Positions 6,966 through 16,628 of a DNA stretch of 33,923 nucleotides are shown in pieces. The stretch is from Candidatus Heimdallarchaeota archaeon. Its GTDB lineage: Archaea; Asgardarchaeota; Heimdallarchaeia; Heimdallarchaeales; Heimdallarchaeaceae. The notes beneath the pieces were generated by a model. The model did no database searches, was not told the origin of the DNA, and worked only from the letters and a program-made list of their open reading frames with translations. Every line of letters starts with the position of its first letter. The stretch's first letter is position 1. Location of the stretch: positions 1 to 33,923 of the forward strand of contig JAGLRO010000045.1 of the NCBI GenBank assembly GCA_023136245.1, given 5' to 3'. Both the position numbers and the translations under genes were made by a program.

Positions 6966-7820
6966 TTATTTTTCGGCGTAGAATTTTGCTGCTCCGTACC
7001 CTACAACTTGCCTTTTGTCTCCTGAAGCATCTCCTGAAGTTGCATATTTGAGTATCTCAGCTTTTGTTCTTCCCATTTTCTTTGCTGCTTCCATCGTTGC
7101 CGCTATTGGTCCATGTCCACACATTGATACGTTCAGTCGATATTTTATATCATACATTTCCTTTGTTTCCATCTTCTCAATTGCATCTAGCACTTGTTTG
7201 TCTTGTTTAGTTGCTTCCTCATGTGTCATAAAATGTGTGAAATCACTGCTTGCTATAACTATTACGTCTTCTTCTGAGCACGCTTTACTTATCACTTCAC
7301 CCAACATGATGCTTGAATCCAAGCTTTGGTTTAGTAGAGAAATTGGTACGAATTGGAATTTTTCTTGCATTACATATTGAAGAAAAGGTAATTGCACCTC
7401 TATCGAATGTTCTCTAGCATGTGAATTATCATTTCTACTTATCTTTCCTGAACTTTCTACTATTTTATCTATTAACTCGTTATTAATCTGTACATTTCCC
7501 AATGGCGTTTCCCAAGCTTCTACTTTGTCAGGTACGCCTATTTCAGCACCCATTCCAGTGTGGTTTGGTCCAAATATAATTATTGTTCCTGGTTGCTTGT
7601 ATTTGCTCAATTCTAGGTAACTCCATGCTGCTACAGGACCACTGTACATATATCCAGCATGTGGAACTAATAAGAATGGAATAGTTTCATCTATTTTTGA
7701 TTCTTCGCTGGGTAATGCCTGAGGTCCCAACGAACTCATAAAGCTCTCTTCTATTGATTCAACCAATTTATCAGCATTTCTTTTATAAAATGAACCTGCA
7801 TAATGTGCTGGTCTTATCAT
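6966..7820 (-). CDS. Memo-family protein (AmmeMemoRadiSam protein B)
   Basis: A 284-residue member of the Memo family, related in fold to LigB extradiol dioxygenases. It opens with the family signature IRPAHYAGSFYKRNADKL. The putative metal ligands are present: H54 in LVPHAGYMYSG, H87 in FGPNHTGMG, and C234 in MCGHGPI. SSDFTHF (191-197) and HSIEVQLPFLQY are also typical. In eukaryotes Memo binds copper and affects cytoskeleton and ErbB signalling. In prokaryotes it often sits with AMMECR1 and a radical SAM protein, neither of which is nearby here. The archaeal role is not settled. It sits 39 nt after the Lhr companion and before a Rab-like GTPase, all on the minus strand. Confidence 0.92.
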   Translation of the reverse strand: MIRPAHYAGSFYKRNADKLVESIEESFMSSLGPQALPSEESKIDETIPFLLVPHAGYMYSGPVAAWSYLELSKYKQPGTIIIFGPNHTGMGAEIGVPDKVEAWETPLGNVQINNELIDKIVESSGKISRNDNSHAREHSIEVQLPFLQYVMQEKFQFVPISLLNQSLDSSIMLGEVISKACSEEDVIVIASSDFTHFMTHEEATKQDKQVLDAIEKMETKEMYDIKYRLNVSMCGHGPIAATMEAAKKMGRTKAEILKYATSGDASGDKRQVVGYGAAKFYAEK

Positions 7821-7859
7821 AAGTCAACATAATGCTTCTAATAAAAAAATATTCCGTAC

Positions 7860-10193
7860 TTATGGTAGAACAGAAAAATCAAGATTCATATCCTTCAAAA
7901 GTGAAACATATTTTCTTCCTGCTTCGGAATAGAGAGCCGTTCCATTTATTTGTTTGATTCTTATCTTTCTTTGTGCTTCTTCTTTCGTTTGAGTTACATA
8001 TTCTTGTATAGCACTAAAGATAAACATCAATGTGTGTGAATCATTGAATTCAGGTAAGATTTCTATGTTGTTTACATAAGTCACTTTTTCTTGTTTCTTG
8101 AAATGAAGTGCTGCAGCAGGTTCCCCATTCAAGAGTATTAATTCCGCAAAATCTGTTGGTAAGGATTTCAAGAAGAACTGTCTTATTTTGAATCTCTTCA
8201 ATAGAAAGTTCCTGTATAGAATCAATAGAGGATCATTTCTTGGCAAATATGTCATGATTACTTGATCAATGTCCTCCTTTTGATAAATAAATGCAACAGT
8301 CGATTTTTCTACATCTTTTGACGTGAATTGAACATCTTTCTCTTCCTCAATAAATCTCCCAGACCTTACTCCTTTAGATGCGATCAACTCTTTTAGATAA
8401 ACTTCAACTTGTGTGTTTGATAAACCAGTTATATTCGCAATTTGATTGATTGTCAGAGGTAGGTTAGTTGACAGGATACGATTGATTATTTCTACCCATG
8501 CTTGTTTCTGAGTATCTATACGCTTTACTTTAATATTTCGTAAAAATTTAGACTTCGACAGCCAAATGGCTTGATTTGATATTGATTTAGATTGAATAAT
8601 TTCATGAGCATTTTCCAAACGAAGTAATGCAGAAAGCAGAACTCTGTCAGAGAGTTTCAATGATTTTCTTAGTTGTTCAAAACTTACCCTTTCCTTTTGC
8701 TTAACTAGATTCAAAATTCTCTCTTCTAGAACACCTAAATGCCTAGAGGGGCTCAATTTAGAGTAAGTTAAATAATCTTCAGCTGTAATGTAACCTCTTG
8801 TAAAAGCGCCAAATTTACCAATAACAATCTGTCTGTCAATAATCATTTGATTGATCATCTGTTGCCTTCCCTGTCTTACTCTTATCATCAAGGAATTAAG
8901 AGGAAGGGGAATACCTAAGGATGATAAACCATGTAAAATCTCAGCTTTATTATCATATTGTCTCTTCTTTTGCAAGAACTGAGATGTGAGTAAGTAAGGA
9001 AAAATCTGATTCCATGAGATTAGATTCTGACTTGTTTCTGTTCCTGAAAGTCGCGAAATGTGGTAAACAAGACCAGCTGATCGTTTTGAGTACCCTCTTT
9101 GGGTCATAATGTTAGCGATTTCTACAGATTGTTTTTCAATGAGCTCAGATTGTAATTGTGGAAAAACAAGAATTTTCCCTTTGTTTTCTGAAAAACCTTG
9201 TATATTTCTTCGTATTTCTTCCTCTAGATTTGAATATTCATTGGTTTTTCTTAGATTAATAATGTGAAGATTATCTCCTTTAATTTTATAATCAAATGAA
9301 CATACAGGTTTTCCTGAAACAATAACAAGATCCTTTTGAATATCTTCTAATAGCATAAAATCTGCTGATGCCCAATACTCAGCATAAGGATCATTTGAGG
9401 GTATAATCGTAATTTCCTTCTTCTTATCTTGTGAATCGTGCTCTAGAAAATTCTGCAAATAATCCAATTCATCAGAAGAAAGAAAAGCTTCATAACTAGA
9501 ATTCTCAATGAAATGTCCTCTGATTATTTTCTTGTTTTCATACAGTTCTATGATACTTGTACTAACCCTGCCACCTGATAATTTCAACATATTAGTTATT
9601 TGAGGGACTGTAATTGGACCAAAACTCATAATCGTACGAAGAATCAATTCGGTTACAGCTAATGATTTACTCATAGTATCAGAATCTATTATTAAATTAG
9701 TGCTATATATTGTCCAATTTGTTCCATCATAAAACATGAAAACCTGAAAATTTGTTCTTAGTTCTGCTAAGATATCCATTACTTCATCTTTGGATAATCC
9801 AAAATGTTCTATTATCTTCAAACGAGTAGCTGAACCTTCATCATTTAAAAAATCAAGAACTTTCTTTGTATTCTGGTTCTTATATTCAAATTCATCTTTT
9901 AACAAACTGAAATAGTAATAAGCGAGAATCTCTTTTCCAACATAGACTAGCTTTCCTTCTTTAAATGGAGCTTGAACTAAATGCTTATTCTTGACCAAAG
10001 AAGGTATTAATGAAGCTGAGAACGTCCTCATTCTTGTGAAAAGAGATTCAGGATCTTGAAATTGTCCTATGTTATTAATCAGTGAAATCGCATGACCATA
10101 ATTTATTCCCTTATACTTCTGAATCAAACCTTGTTTCTCTGCAACATAGAGAGCTAATTGTTCAAGATTTAAGGTTACATGTTCTACTGCCAT
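7860..10193 (-). CDS. Multi-winged-helix, YcaQ/AlkX-like (HTH_42) companion of Lhr
   Basis: A 777-residue cytosolic protein built of winged-helix units and HTH_42-like beta modules. Residues 7-90 (LNLEQLALYVAEKQGL, then NIGQFQDPESLFTRMR) resemble the N-terminal unit of YcaQ/AlkX DNA glycosylases, including a QFQD stretch where that family has its catalytic Q-x-D/Q. Winged helices follow near 108-150, 180-230, 490-530 and 570-625. Two beta modules start with the N/D-D-P pattern: TIIPSNDPYAEYW (about 263) and TYLPRNDPLLILYRN (about 645), the latter followed by LILLNGEPAAALHFKK. The same modules occur in the C-terminal half of Lhr, whose gene it follows with zero spacing (TAA then ATG). Inference: a DNA-binding or glycosylase-like partner of Lhr. 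Catalytic competence is uncertain. Confidence 0.6.
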   Translation of the reverse strand: MAVEHVTLNLEQLALYVAEKQGLIQKYKGINYGHAISLINNIGQFQDPESLFTRMRTFSASLIPSLVKNKHLVQAPFKEGKLVYVGKEILAYYYFSLLKDEFEYKNQNTKKVLDFLNDEGSATRLKIIEHFGLSKDEVMDILAELRTNFQVFMFYDGTNWTIYSTNLIIDSDTMSKSLAVTELILRTIMSFGPITVPQITNMLKLSGGRVSTSIIELYENKKIIRGHFIENSSYEAFLSSDELDYLQNFLEHDSQDKKKEITIIPSNDPYAEYWASADFMLLEDIQKDLVIVSGKPVCSFDYKIKGDNLHIINLRKTNEYSNLEEEIRRNIQGFSENKGKILVFPQLQSELIEKQSVEIANIMTQRGYSKRSAGLVYHISRLSGTETSQNLISWNQIFPYLLTSQFLQKKRQYDNKAEILHGLSSLGIPLPLNSLMIRVRQGRQQMINQMIIDRQIVIGKFGAFTRGYITAEDYLTYSKLSPSRHLGVLEERILNLVKQKERVSFEQLRKSLKLSDRVLLSALLRLENAHEIIQSKSISNQAIWLSKSKFLRNIKVKRIDTQKQAWVEIINRILSTNLPLTINQIANITGLSNTQVEVYLKELIASKGVRSGRFIEEEKDVQFTSKDVEKSTVAFIYQKEDIDQVIMTYLPRNDPLLILYRNFLLKRFKIRQFFLKSLPTDFAELILLNGEPAAALHFKKQEKVTYVNNIEILPEFNDSHTLMFIFSAIQEYVTQTKEEAQRKIRIKQINGTALYSEAGRKYVSLLKDMNLDFSVLP

Positions 10194-13100
10194 TTATTTC
10201 ACCAGTGATTGGACAGCTATTCCGTTTATTCTTTCTATTATGAGCGAATCAGTATCAGTAGTATAGAATTTAGGTATGGTTTCGAGTGCATTTATTACAT
10301 AGTTGAAAACGACTTCAGATTGAACCCAAGGAGCCAATACAAGGTTGTTAACCGTTGTTCGTCTCTGATTAATCTCCTTTACTTTGCATTGTGCAGCTAT
10401 TCTTTGATTAATCAAGATATTGTAGTTATCTTCAGATATGTCAAAACGTTCTGGATAATCTTCTCTTAATATTAGATTTGCAATATCATTCGGATGTAAA
10501 ATGTAAAACAATTTACTATCTTCTTTTGAAACTATTCCTAATTTTGTTTCGTCCCTCTTTTCGAACATCTCTAGGTCGTTATAATTTTCCTTGGTTATGT
10601 AATAGAAATGAATATCATTTTCTACAAATCTACCAACAAGAATCTTTTCTTCTTCAATTAAATCAGCTAAAATTTCTCTGATTTTAATCTTTGATAGGAT
10701 ACCTGGAATTGAACTTCTTTCCGCAATCTGAGCTTCAGTGGATACTCCCAAACTATTGACTATGTCATAAATATATCTAGTTCTCACTGATGAAATTTCT
10801 TCATCAAATTCCGGTATGAATGAACTTGAATCCCAATACTCTTGTGGTTCATTTAGATTATTGATTGACTTAACACTAATCATCATATTTGTTTCTAGTG
10901 CAGATAAAGCTGATTTGAGTGAAACGCTAGCTCCTTCCCATTGATTTGTTAGTTCTTGAAAATTAATATACCCTTTTTTGATCTTATTGTGAACTTCTTG
11001 AGTTTCTGGTAAGATTTTCTTTCTTCTTCTTAATCCACTTTTCCTATATCTTGCTGAAGTTAAAGAATACACTTTTCCTCCCTGATATATTATTCTTCTT
11101 TCTTCAAGGAGTTTGTTGATTATAAACACTACAATAACAGGCATTGTATCAGGAAATCTTGAAAGTATCTCTTCGAAACTGAGAAAACCAAAATGGTTTA
11201 CAAGCTGAACTAATCTCTCTTCATTTAAAGCTTCACTCTCTCTTCTTAACCACAACTTATCCAGAACGAATTTGTCTATAATTTTCTTGGGGAAGACTCT
11301 GGTTATTGATTCACCACCGACTAATGTATCTTTAATAAGTCTGAAACCAGTCTTAATGAAAGTGTCCTTGATCAAGGAATTTGTCTTAGATAAAACTGAT
11401 CTACCATTAATGTCTTCGATTTGGAGACTCAGCACACGGTGAATTTTTCGTGTATACCTTACAAGTTCTGCTGCGATTTTTTGTAAAATGAGAGTGTGAT
11501 AAATCACTTCATCATCTAATTTCAGGTCGTAGATCTGAAGATATTGACCCTTGTATAATTTGTATTCTAATGAACCAATTACTTCTCCATCCAGTAATAT
11601 TGGATCTATCAAACCCTCTCCATATACATCTCTTAGATGAATCCTTAAACCAAGTTTTGTGAATGGATCATCTCGAGCAAGAATAACTACTTTTTCATCT
11701 TCTTTGAGTGCAGTGTTTATAAATTCATGTTTTAATTTTGTAATTTCTTTGAATCTTTCAAATGTCATATAATAATTGGTTTCTCGTTCAGTTAATTTTC
11801 TTTCAATTATCTTATCTTTCTCTAGGAGAATCTTGATGATTTTCTCAATGTCACTGTACTTGAATCCTAATGTGTGTGTTAGTTCCACTAGTGATACTGG
11901 ACCTAATGATTCTATAAAATTTCGTAATAAGAATTGTTGACTTTGAGAATAGGTAGGAAGATTCCCAGAAGGAAGATATCTTGAAGAAAGATCATAAACA
12001 TTAGGAATAAACTGCCGAGGTAGATATGAATCAAATGAAAAAGATTTTCTAATAATATGTAAGGATTTATCCAAAATCATTAAACTCTCTTGAGCGACAT
12101 CATCATCTATTTCTGTAAATTCTTTTATTTCTCGTTTAGTTAAAGGTCCATATTTTCTTAAAGAAGCAAGTATTTTCTCTTCCACACGAGAGAGTTGGAA
12201 ACTATCCTTGTAAGCAACATAATAATATGGAAACATTGTTCTACTTACATATCCTAAACGATTATGACTCAATCTTCCTTGAATCAATTCATTCTGATTT
12301 ATTAGTTCTCTAATCCAATCAACATCAAAATTTTGGATACGTATTGCAAGTGAATTTAAATCTTCGATTGACCCAAAAGTATTGAGAATATTCAGTACAT
12401 TTTCTTTACCTTCAAGTTTTTGTTTGAAATAGTAATCAACAGTAAAATAGTAATGAATATAGTTCAATTCTTCAGGTGTTAGAATGATTGATTCAGGTTT
12501 TCTGCTACTGAGATTTCTTAGTAATTCTCTATCTTCTAACCTGATATATTGTGGTTCAATGCTTCCTTCTATAATCTGACCCTTCAATATTCGATTTCTT
12601 TGCTCTAATTCAAAAAGAGCTCTTGTAACCTTGTCCTCTTCAATTTTCAAATAATCAATTATTTGAATAGATGTTGAAGGACCATGAACCTTTAGATATC
12701 GTAAAACTATTTTCTTTAAACATTCCTCAGGATCAAGTCTTTTAGCTTGACTAATTAAATTGGATGGAACAAGATCTGCTGTTAAAATGTACTTCCAAGT
12801 ATTTCTTCCTCCTATAATCTCGAAATTCGATCGAGAAATAATCATCGTTTGTTCTAGTTTTTCTAAATGTGATTTGATTGGTTCAGCAGTTTCATTGAGA
12901 TCTTCAGCAATTTCTTTTGATGAAAGAGGATGTTTCTTCTGAAGTAAGCTAAGAATTTTATCATCTAATTCTGTCGTTTCCAAAGTTTTCGCATATATGT
13001 TCCAGAAAACCGGATAATCATTAATAGGGATTGCTCTTCGTTCTCCTCTTCCAATGTTTACATCAAGAATTTCTCCATTATTATGGAGAGCAAGAGCCCA

Positions 13101-15920
13101 TGCTCTAATTTGTTTGGGATCACTAATACATAAATGATAGATACTAGGAGGGACGCTTTCGATGGTTCTTATGGGAGTAAGGACTCTTATTGCACTCCTC
13201 AACTGTTTGAGAGAAGAGATAAGTAAGCTTTCATTTTTATAACTTCTGTTATCAAATATCCGTTTTACAAGCTCTCTATCGAACAATATTTCTTTTGTTC
13301 CTTCTTTGCCAAATACCTTTGCAAGAACTTGTTGATGCAATTCTCTGAGTAAAGCACTCCTATCTGATATTTGAACAATGTCTGCTACTCCAAGAAGTAC
13401 TATTCCGTGTGCGAATGGACTAGGAATGTCAGAGAGTGGAGTTATGTGATATTCAAATTCTCCTTGTTGGAGTTTGCGAATTACAGCTTTAGCATTTTCC
13501 AAATCCATATAATCTCGTAAAATCTCTCTATAGGTTTCTTTGATCACACAGAAAGCATCTTGTTCTCTTATTGTAGTGAATATTCTCCTTGCATAGAGAG
13601 ACTGTCTTGATAGAGGAACACTTCGATTTGCACTTCGTCGTAGTACCATCAGTGCTCTACTGGCTACGTGTCTAAATCTAGTTTGAAATAGCTCTGTGTT
13701 TATAATCGCTTTTTTGAGTATATTTTCTAGATTTTCAGAAGTTACTAGTTCAGGTATAAGAGTGGTGTCAATTATTTTGTCAATTGGTAGCATCAATAAG
13801 AAACCATTATCATTAACTGCAGAAGCAACATCTGCATCAATTGTTTGTCCAATTTCGAAAGCAAAAAACCTTGACAATGCATCATTTACTCTCCTACCAT
13901 AAAGTGCATGAAAAACTATATTCATTCTTCCTTGTGGATCAACAAAGGATTCTATTAGTAATCGTTTATCACTTGGTACCATATTTAAAACAGCTAGTTG
14001 CTCTTTGATATATTCAATAATCGTTTTAGCGATTACATCATCACACTGAAATGACCTTTCTATCCATTCTTTTATTCCTTCTTCATCATCATCTTGGATT
14101 TTCTGAGCAACAACTTCTATAAATCTCCCAATCTGTTGAGAAAGCTCAAAGGATCTTGGAAGTTCTTCTCCAACCCAATTAGGTATGGTTGGTCTTCGAC
14201 CAAAAGCTTCTGATACTACGACTCTTGAACCTACTGTTCTCTTGAATTGATAAGTATGACTTCCCAAAACGAAAATATCTCCAGGTGATAATCTTTCAAC
14301 AAATTTCTCTGAAAGAAACCCTATACGAGTTCGGTAAGTTTCTAGTTCAACTCTAAAATCAGCACTTTCTGGAATTGTTCCTATATTTGTATAGAAGATT
14401 AACCTAGTTCCTTTCTTTTTTCCAAATGAATTCTCTTTATGATCATACCAGATTTTTCTGTATACTTTTCTTTCCTCAACCTCTAAATTGTATCCTCCAA
14501 GATATTCGAGAACATTGATATAGTCTACGAAACTCAAATCTCGATAATTGTATGATCTTTTTATCATACTATAAGCATCATCAACATTCCATCTCTTTGC
14601 TAAAGATATACCAACAATGTACTGAGCTAAGACATCTAAACAATTGTTTGGTATTTGCACCTTATCGATATCATGGCTATATGTACTCTTTGTCAGCACA
14701 GAACATTCGATAGCATCGTCTCTGTCTGTTACTATTAGACGCCCTTTAGCTAATCGGTCAAGGGAATGACCACTTCTACCGACTCTTTGTAAGTATTTAG
14801 CTACTGTTTTTGGAGAACCTATTTGGGAGACTAGCTCTACACTTCCAATATCAATACCTAATTCTAAAGACGTTGAAGTAACAGCTGCAATAAGTTCGTT
14901 GTTTTTCAGCTTATCTTCTACATCCAATCTTATCTCCCTTGAAAGACTAGAATGATGAACTGCAATCGCTGGAGCATACTCATCCCCAAGAAATTCTTTT
15001 AACTTGAAAGCAACACTTTCTGCTCCTTTACGTGTATTCGTAAAGATGATTGAAGTTTCATGATCTAGAACAAGATCAGATAATATAGAGTAAATTCCTT
15101 CTTGTACCATAACATAGGGAGTATGAAGAAGATCTGAGACAGGGCTTCTTACAACAAGATCTAGTTTTCTTTGAGGAGGTAGGTTAGCTATGAAACAATC
15201 GTTTTCTTTTCCTTTTTCATTTCTCCCAACAAGAAATCTTGCAATTTCCTCTATAGGTGCTTGCGTTGCAGATAAACCTATTCTTGTAAAATTATTCTCT
15301 GCAATCTCTGACTGCAAATATTCTAAGAATAATGAAAGTAGAGCTCCTCTCTTATTCGAACTTACTTCATGAATCTCATCTAAGACCACCCACCTGACGC
15401 TTTTCAGATGTAGAGAAAACTTAGGAGAAGTTAGAATCAACCCTAAACTTTCAGGTGTGGTTATGAGTATATGTGGAGGTGTTTTTAGCATTCGAGATCT
15501 TTCAGCTTGTGTTGTATCACCTGTCCTTACAGCAACCCTAATTTTCGGAGTCACTATATTATTGGATGCTGCTAAATCCTGTATCCCTTGTAACGGTTCT
15601 TCCAAATTTTTTCTTATATCGTTACCAAGTGCTTTAAGTGGTGAGATGTATAATATGTATATTTGATCCTTCAAACTACCTTTCTTTGATTCAATAAAAA
15701 GCTCATTTATCGCAGCAAGGAATGCAGCAAAGGTTTTACCAGAACCTGTAGAACTGAAAACTAAAGTGTTTTTTTTCTTATGAATTGAAGGAATCGCATA
15801 TAGTTGAGGTTGAGTGAACCCTCTAGCAAATCGACTAGTAAACCAATCCTTTATCTCTTTAGCAAGAAAAGAAAATATTTCTTGTGTGGTAGCTGGTTGA
15901 TCAAGATAATGAAGGGTCAT
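10194..15920 (-). CDS. lhr: Giant Lhr-family superfamily 2 DNA helicase with winged-helix extension
   Basis: Lhr is a 3'-5' DNA/RNA helicase linked to repair. Residues 1 to about 920 form the canonical core: Q-like FTQPQLYAIPSI, Walker A SSTGSGKT (56-63), DEIH (181-184), SAT (217-219), TSTSLELGIDIG, and QRVGRSGH (378-385). A DEAD-associated and winged-helix region follows. Most archaeal Lhr proteins end near there; this one continues for about 1000 residues. I see at least six winged helices, for example HGPSTSIQIIDYLKIEEDKV (about 1079) and YGPLTKREIKEFTEIDDDV (about 1257). A YcaQ/HTH_42-like beta module (ILARDDPFTKLGLRIHLRD, 1413-1470) follows, with a degraded copy near the C-terminus (FYILHPNDIANL). 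The ORF is intact. A TATA-like TATTTATAC lies about 32 nt upstream. It heads the Lhr-companion operon. Confidence 0.95.
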   Translation of the reverse strand: MTLHYLDQPATTQEIFSFLAKEIKDWFTSRFARGFTQPQLYAIPSIHKKKNTLVFSSTGSGKTFAAFLAAINELFIESKKGSLKDQIYILYISPLKALGNDIRKNLEEPLQGIQDLAASNNIVTPKIRVAVRTGDTTQAERSRMLKTPPHILITTPESLGLILTSPKFSLHLKSVRWVVLDEIHEVSSNKRGALLSLFLEYLQSEIAENNFTRIGLSATQAPIEEIARFLVGRNEKGKENDCFIANLPPQRKLDLVVRSPVSDLLHTPYVMVQEGIYSILSDLVLDHETSIIFTNTRKGAESVAFKLKEFLGDEYAPAIAVHHSSLSREIRLDVEDKLKNNELIAAVTSTSLELGIDIGSVELVSQIGSPKTVAKYLQRVGRSGHSLDRLAKGRLIVTDRDDAIECSVLTKSTYSHDIDKVQIPNNCLDVLAQYIVGISLAKRWNVDDAYSMIKRSYNYRDLSFVDYINVLEYLGGYNLEVEERKVYRKIWYDHKENSFGKKKGTRLIFYTNIGTIPESADFRVELETYRTRIGFLSEKFVERLSPGDIFVLGSHTYQFKRTVGSRVVVSEAFGRRPTIPNWVGEELPRSFELSQQIGRFIEVVAQKIQDDDEEGIKEWIERSFQCDDVIAKTIIEYIKEQLAVLNMVPSDKRLLIESFVDPQGRMNIVFHALYGRRVNDALSRFFAFEIGQTIDADVASAVNDNGFLLMLPIDKIIDTTLIPELVTSENLENILKKAIINTELFQTRFRHVASRALMVLRRSANRSVPLSRQSLYARRIFTTIREQDAFCVIKETYREILRDYMDLENAKAVIRKLQQGEFEYHITPLSDIPSPFAHGIVLLGVADIVQISDRSALLRELHQQVLAKVFGKEGTKEILFDRELVKRIFDNRSYKNESLLISSLKQLRSAIRVLTPIRTIESVPPSIYHLCISDPKQIRAWALALHNNGEILDVNIGRGERRAIPINDYPVFWNIYAKTLETTELDDKILSLLQKKHPLSSKEIAEDLNETAEPIKSHLEKLEQTMIISRSNFEIIGGRNTWKYILTADLVPSNLISQAKRLDPEECLKKIVLRYLKVHGPSTSIQIIDYLKIEEDKVTRALFELEQRNRILKGQIIEGSIEPQYIRLEDRELLRNLSSRKPESIILTPEELNYIHYYFTVDYYFKQKLEGKENVLNILNTFGSIEDLNSLAIRIQNFDVDWIRELINQNELIQGRLSHNRLGYVSRTMFPYYYVAYKDSFQLSRVEEKILASLRKYGPLTKREIKEFTEIDDDVAQESLMILDKSLHIIRKSFSFDSYLPRQFIPNVYDLSSRYLPSGNLPTYSQSQQFLLRNFIESLGPVSLVELTHTLGFKYSDIEKIIKILLEKDKIIERKLTERETNYYMTFERFKEITKLKHEFINTALKEDEKVVILARDDPFTKLGLRIHLRDVYGEGLIDPILLDGEVIGSLEYKLYKGQYLQIYDLKLDDEVIYHTLILQKIAAELVRYTRKIHRVLSLQIEDINGRSVLSKTNSLIKDTFIKTGFRLIKDTLVGGESITRVFPKKIIDKFVLDKLWLRRESEALNEERLVQLVNHFGFLSFEEILSRFPDTMPVIVVFIINKLLEERRIIYQGGKVYSLTSARYRKSGLRRRKKILPETQEVHNKIKKGYINFQELTNQWEGASVSLKSALSALETNMMISVKSINNLNEPQEYWDSSSFIPEFDEEISSVRTRYIYDIVNSLGVSTEAQIAERSSIPGILSKIKIREILADLIEEEKILVGRFVENDIHFYYITKENYNDLEMFEKRDETKLGIVSKEDSKLFYILHPNDIANLILREDYPERFDISEDNYNILINQRIAAQCKVKEINQRRTTVNNLVLAPWVQSEVVFNYVINALETIPKFYTTDTDSLIIERINGIAVQSLVK

Positions 15921-15947
15921 TCTGTTATTTTTATGATTAAGATTTTA

Positions 15948-15956
15948 GTATAAATA
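15948..15956 (-). promoter_or_regulatory. TATA-like box of the lhr operon
   Basis: The minus strand reads TATTTATAC about 32 nt before the lhr ATG, giving a leader of only a few bases. Confidence 0.5.
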
Positions 15957-16018
15957 CTTCATCGTGTCAGAGATATGCGGACGGTAATACATTTCTTATT
16001 CTTCAGAATTAAGTGCTT

Positions 16019-16513
16019 CTAAGTGGATTCTGTGGGTTTTTTTCTTCCCCACTCCATAACGAATGCGGACTCACCATCACGATAATATTGCTTATACTCT
16101 TTTTTAATGTAATATCCCAGTTTTTTGTACATTTCAACAGCAGCAACATTAGAAACTCTAACCTCAAGATATATGGATTCAACATTATGTTCAATCAATT
16201 TCTGCATTCCATACTTCATAATTTCTAAACCATAACCTTTCCTTCTGTATTCTGGAAGAACTGCTATAGAAATTATATGACCCTTGGATGGATTTAATCC
16301 AAGAAACGATGAAAACGGACGTTCGATTCGAGAAAGAGAGTAACCTATGGTTTTTCCATTATCTTCACCCACAGAACATGCAAAACCATTTTCAGAGAGA
16401 ATCTTGTAGAAGAAATCAAAAGAATAGTTTTCTGGAAGACATAAGCGGTTAATCTTGATTATATCATTGATATCACCAAGTTCTGCTTGCCGTACTGTGA
16501 ATGCATGTTCCAT
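16019..16513 (-). CDS. GNAT N-acetyltransferase, RimI/archaeal N-terminal acetyltransferase type
   Basis: A 164-residue GNAT protein that transfers an acetyl group from acetyl-CoA. HIISIAVLPEYRRKGYGLEIM (from about residue 84) contains the acetyl-CoA-binding R-x-x-G-x-G motif (RRKGYG). LEVRVSNVAAVEMYKKLGYY is typical of RimI/Ard1-like enzymes, where the N-x-x-A-x-x-x-Y unit completes the CoA site. In archaea this subgroup usually acetylates protein N-termini co-translationally. It lies upstream of lhr on the same strand, with a 98-nt gap that contains lhr's own promoter. Substrate specificity cannot be read from sequence alone. Confidence 0.88.
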   Translation of the reverse strand: MEHAFTVRQAELGDINDIIKINRLCLPENYSFDFFYKILSENGFACSVGEDNGKTIGYSLSRIERPFSSFLGLNPSKGHIISIAVLPEYRRKGYGLEIMKYGMQKLIEHNVESIYLEVRVSNVAAVEMYKKLGYYIKKEYKQYYRDGESAFVMEWGRKKPTEST

Positions 16514-16628
16514 TTAGAGAGCCTCTGATATAGAAATTATTATTCTTTTTTCAATTTTTTGATGAGTCGCTAAATTCACAGTTTTAATAATGTTCATAAA
16601 CTGGTGAAATGTTAGTAAAATTCAACAA

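Noticed and set aside
6726-7380. Two overlapping plus-strand ORFs (6726-7025 and 7015-7380)
   Set aside because: Both lie opposite the second Rab-like gene and the Memo gene and have low-complexity Leu/Ser/Phe composition without any motif.
16013-16228. Plus-strand ORF of 71 residues
   Set aside because: It is antisense to the GNAT gene, whose acetyl-CoA motif is clear; the plus-strand product is hydrophobic nonsense.
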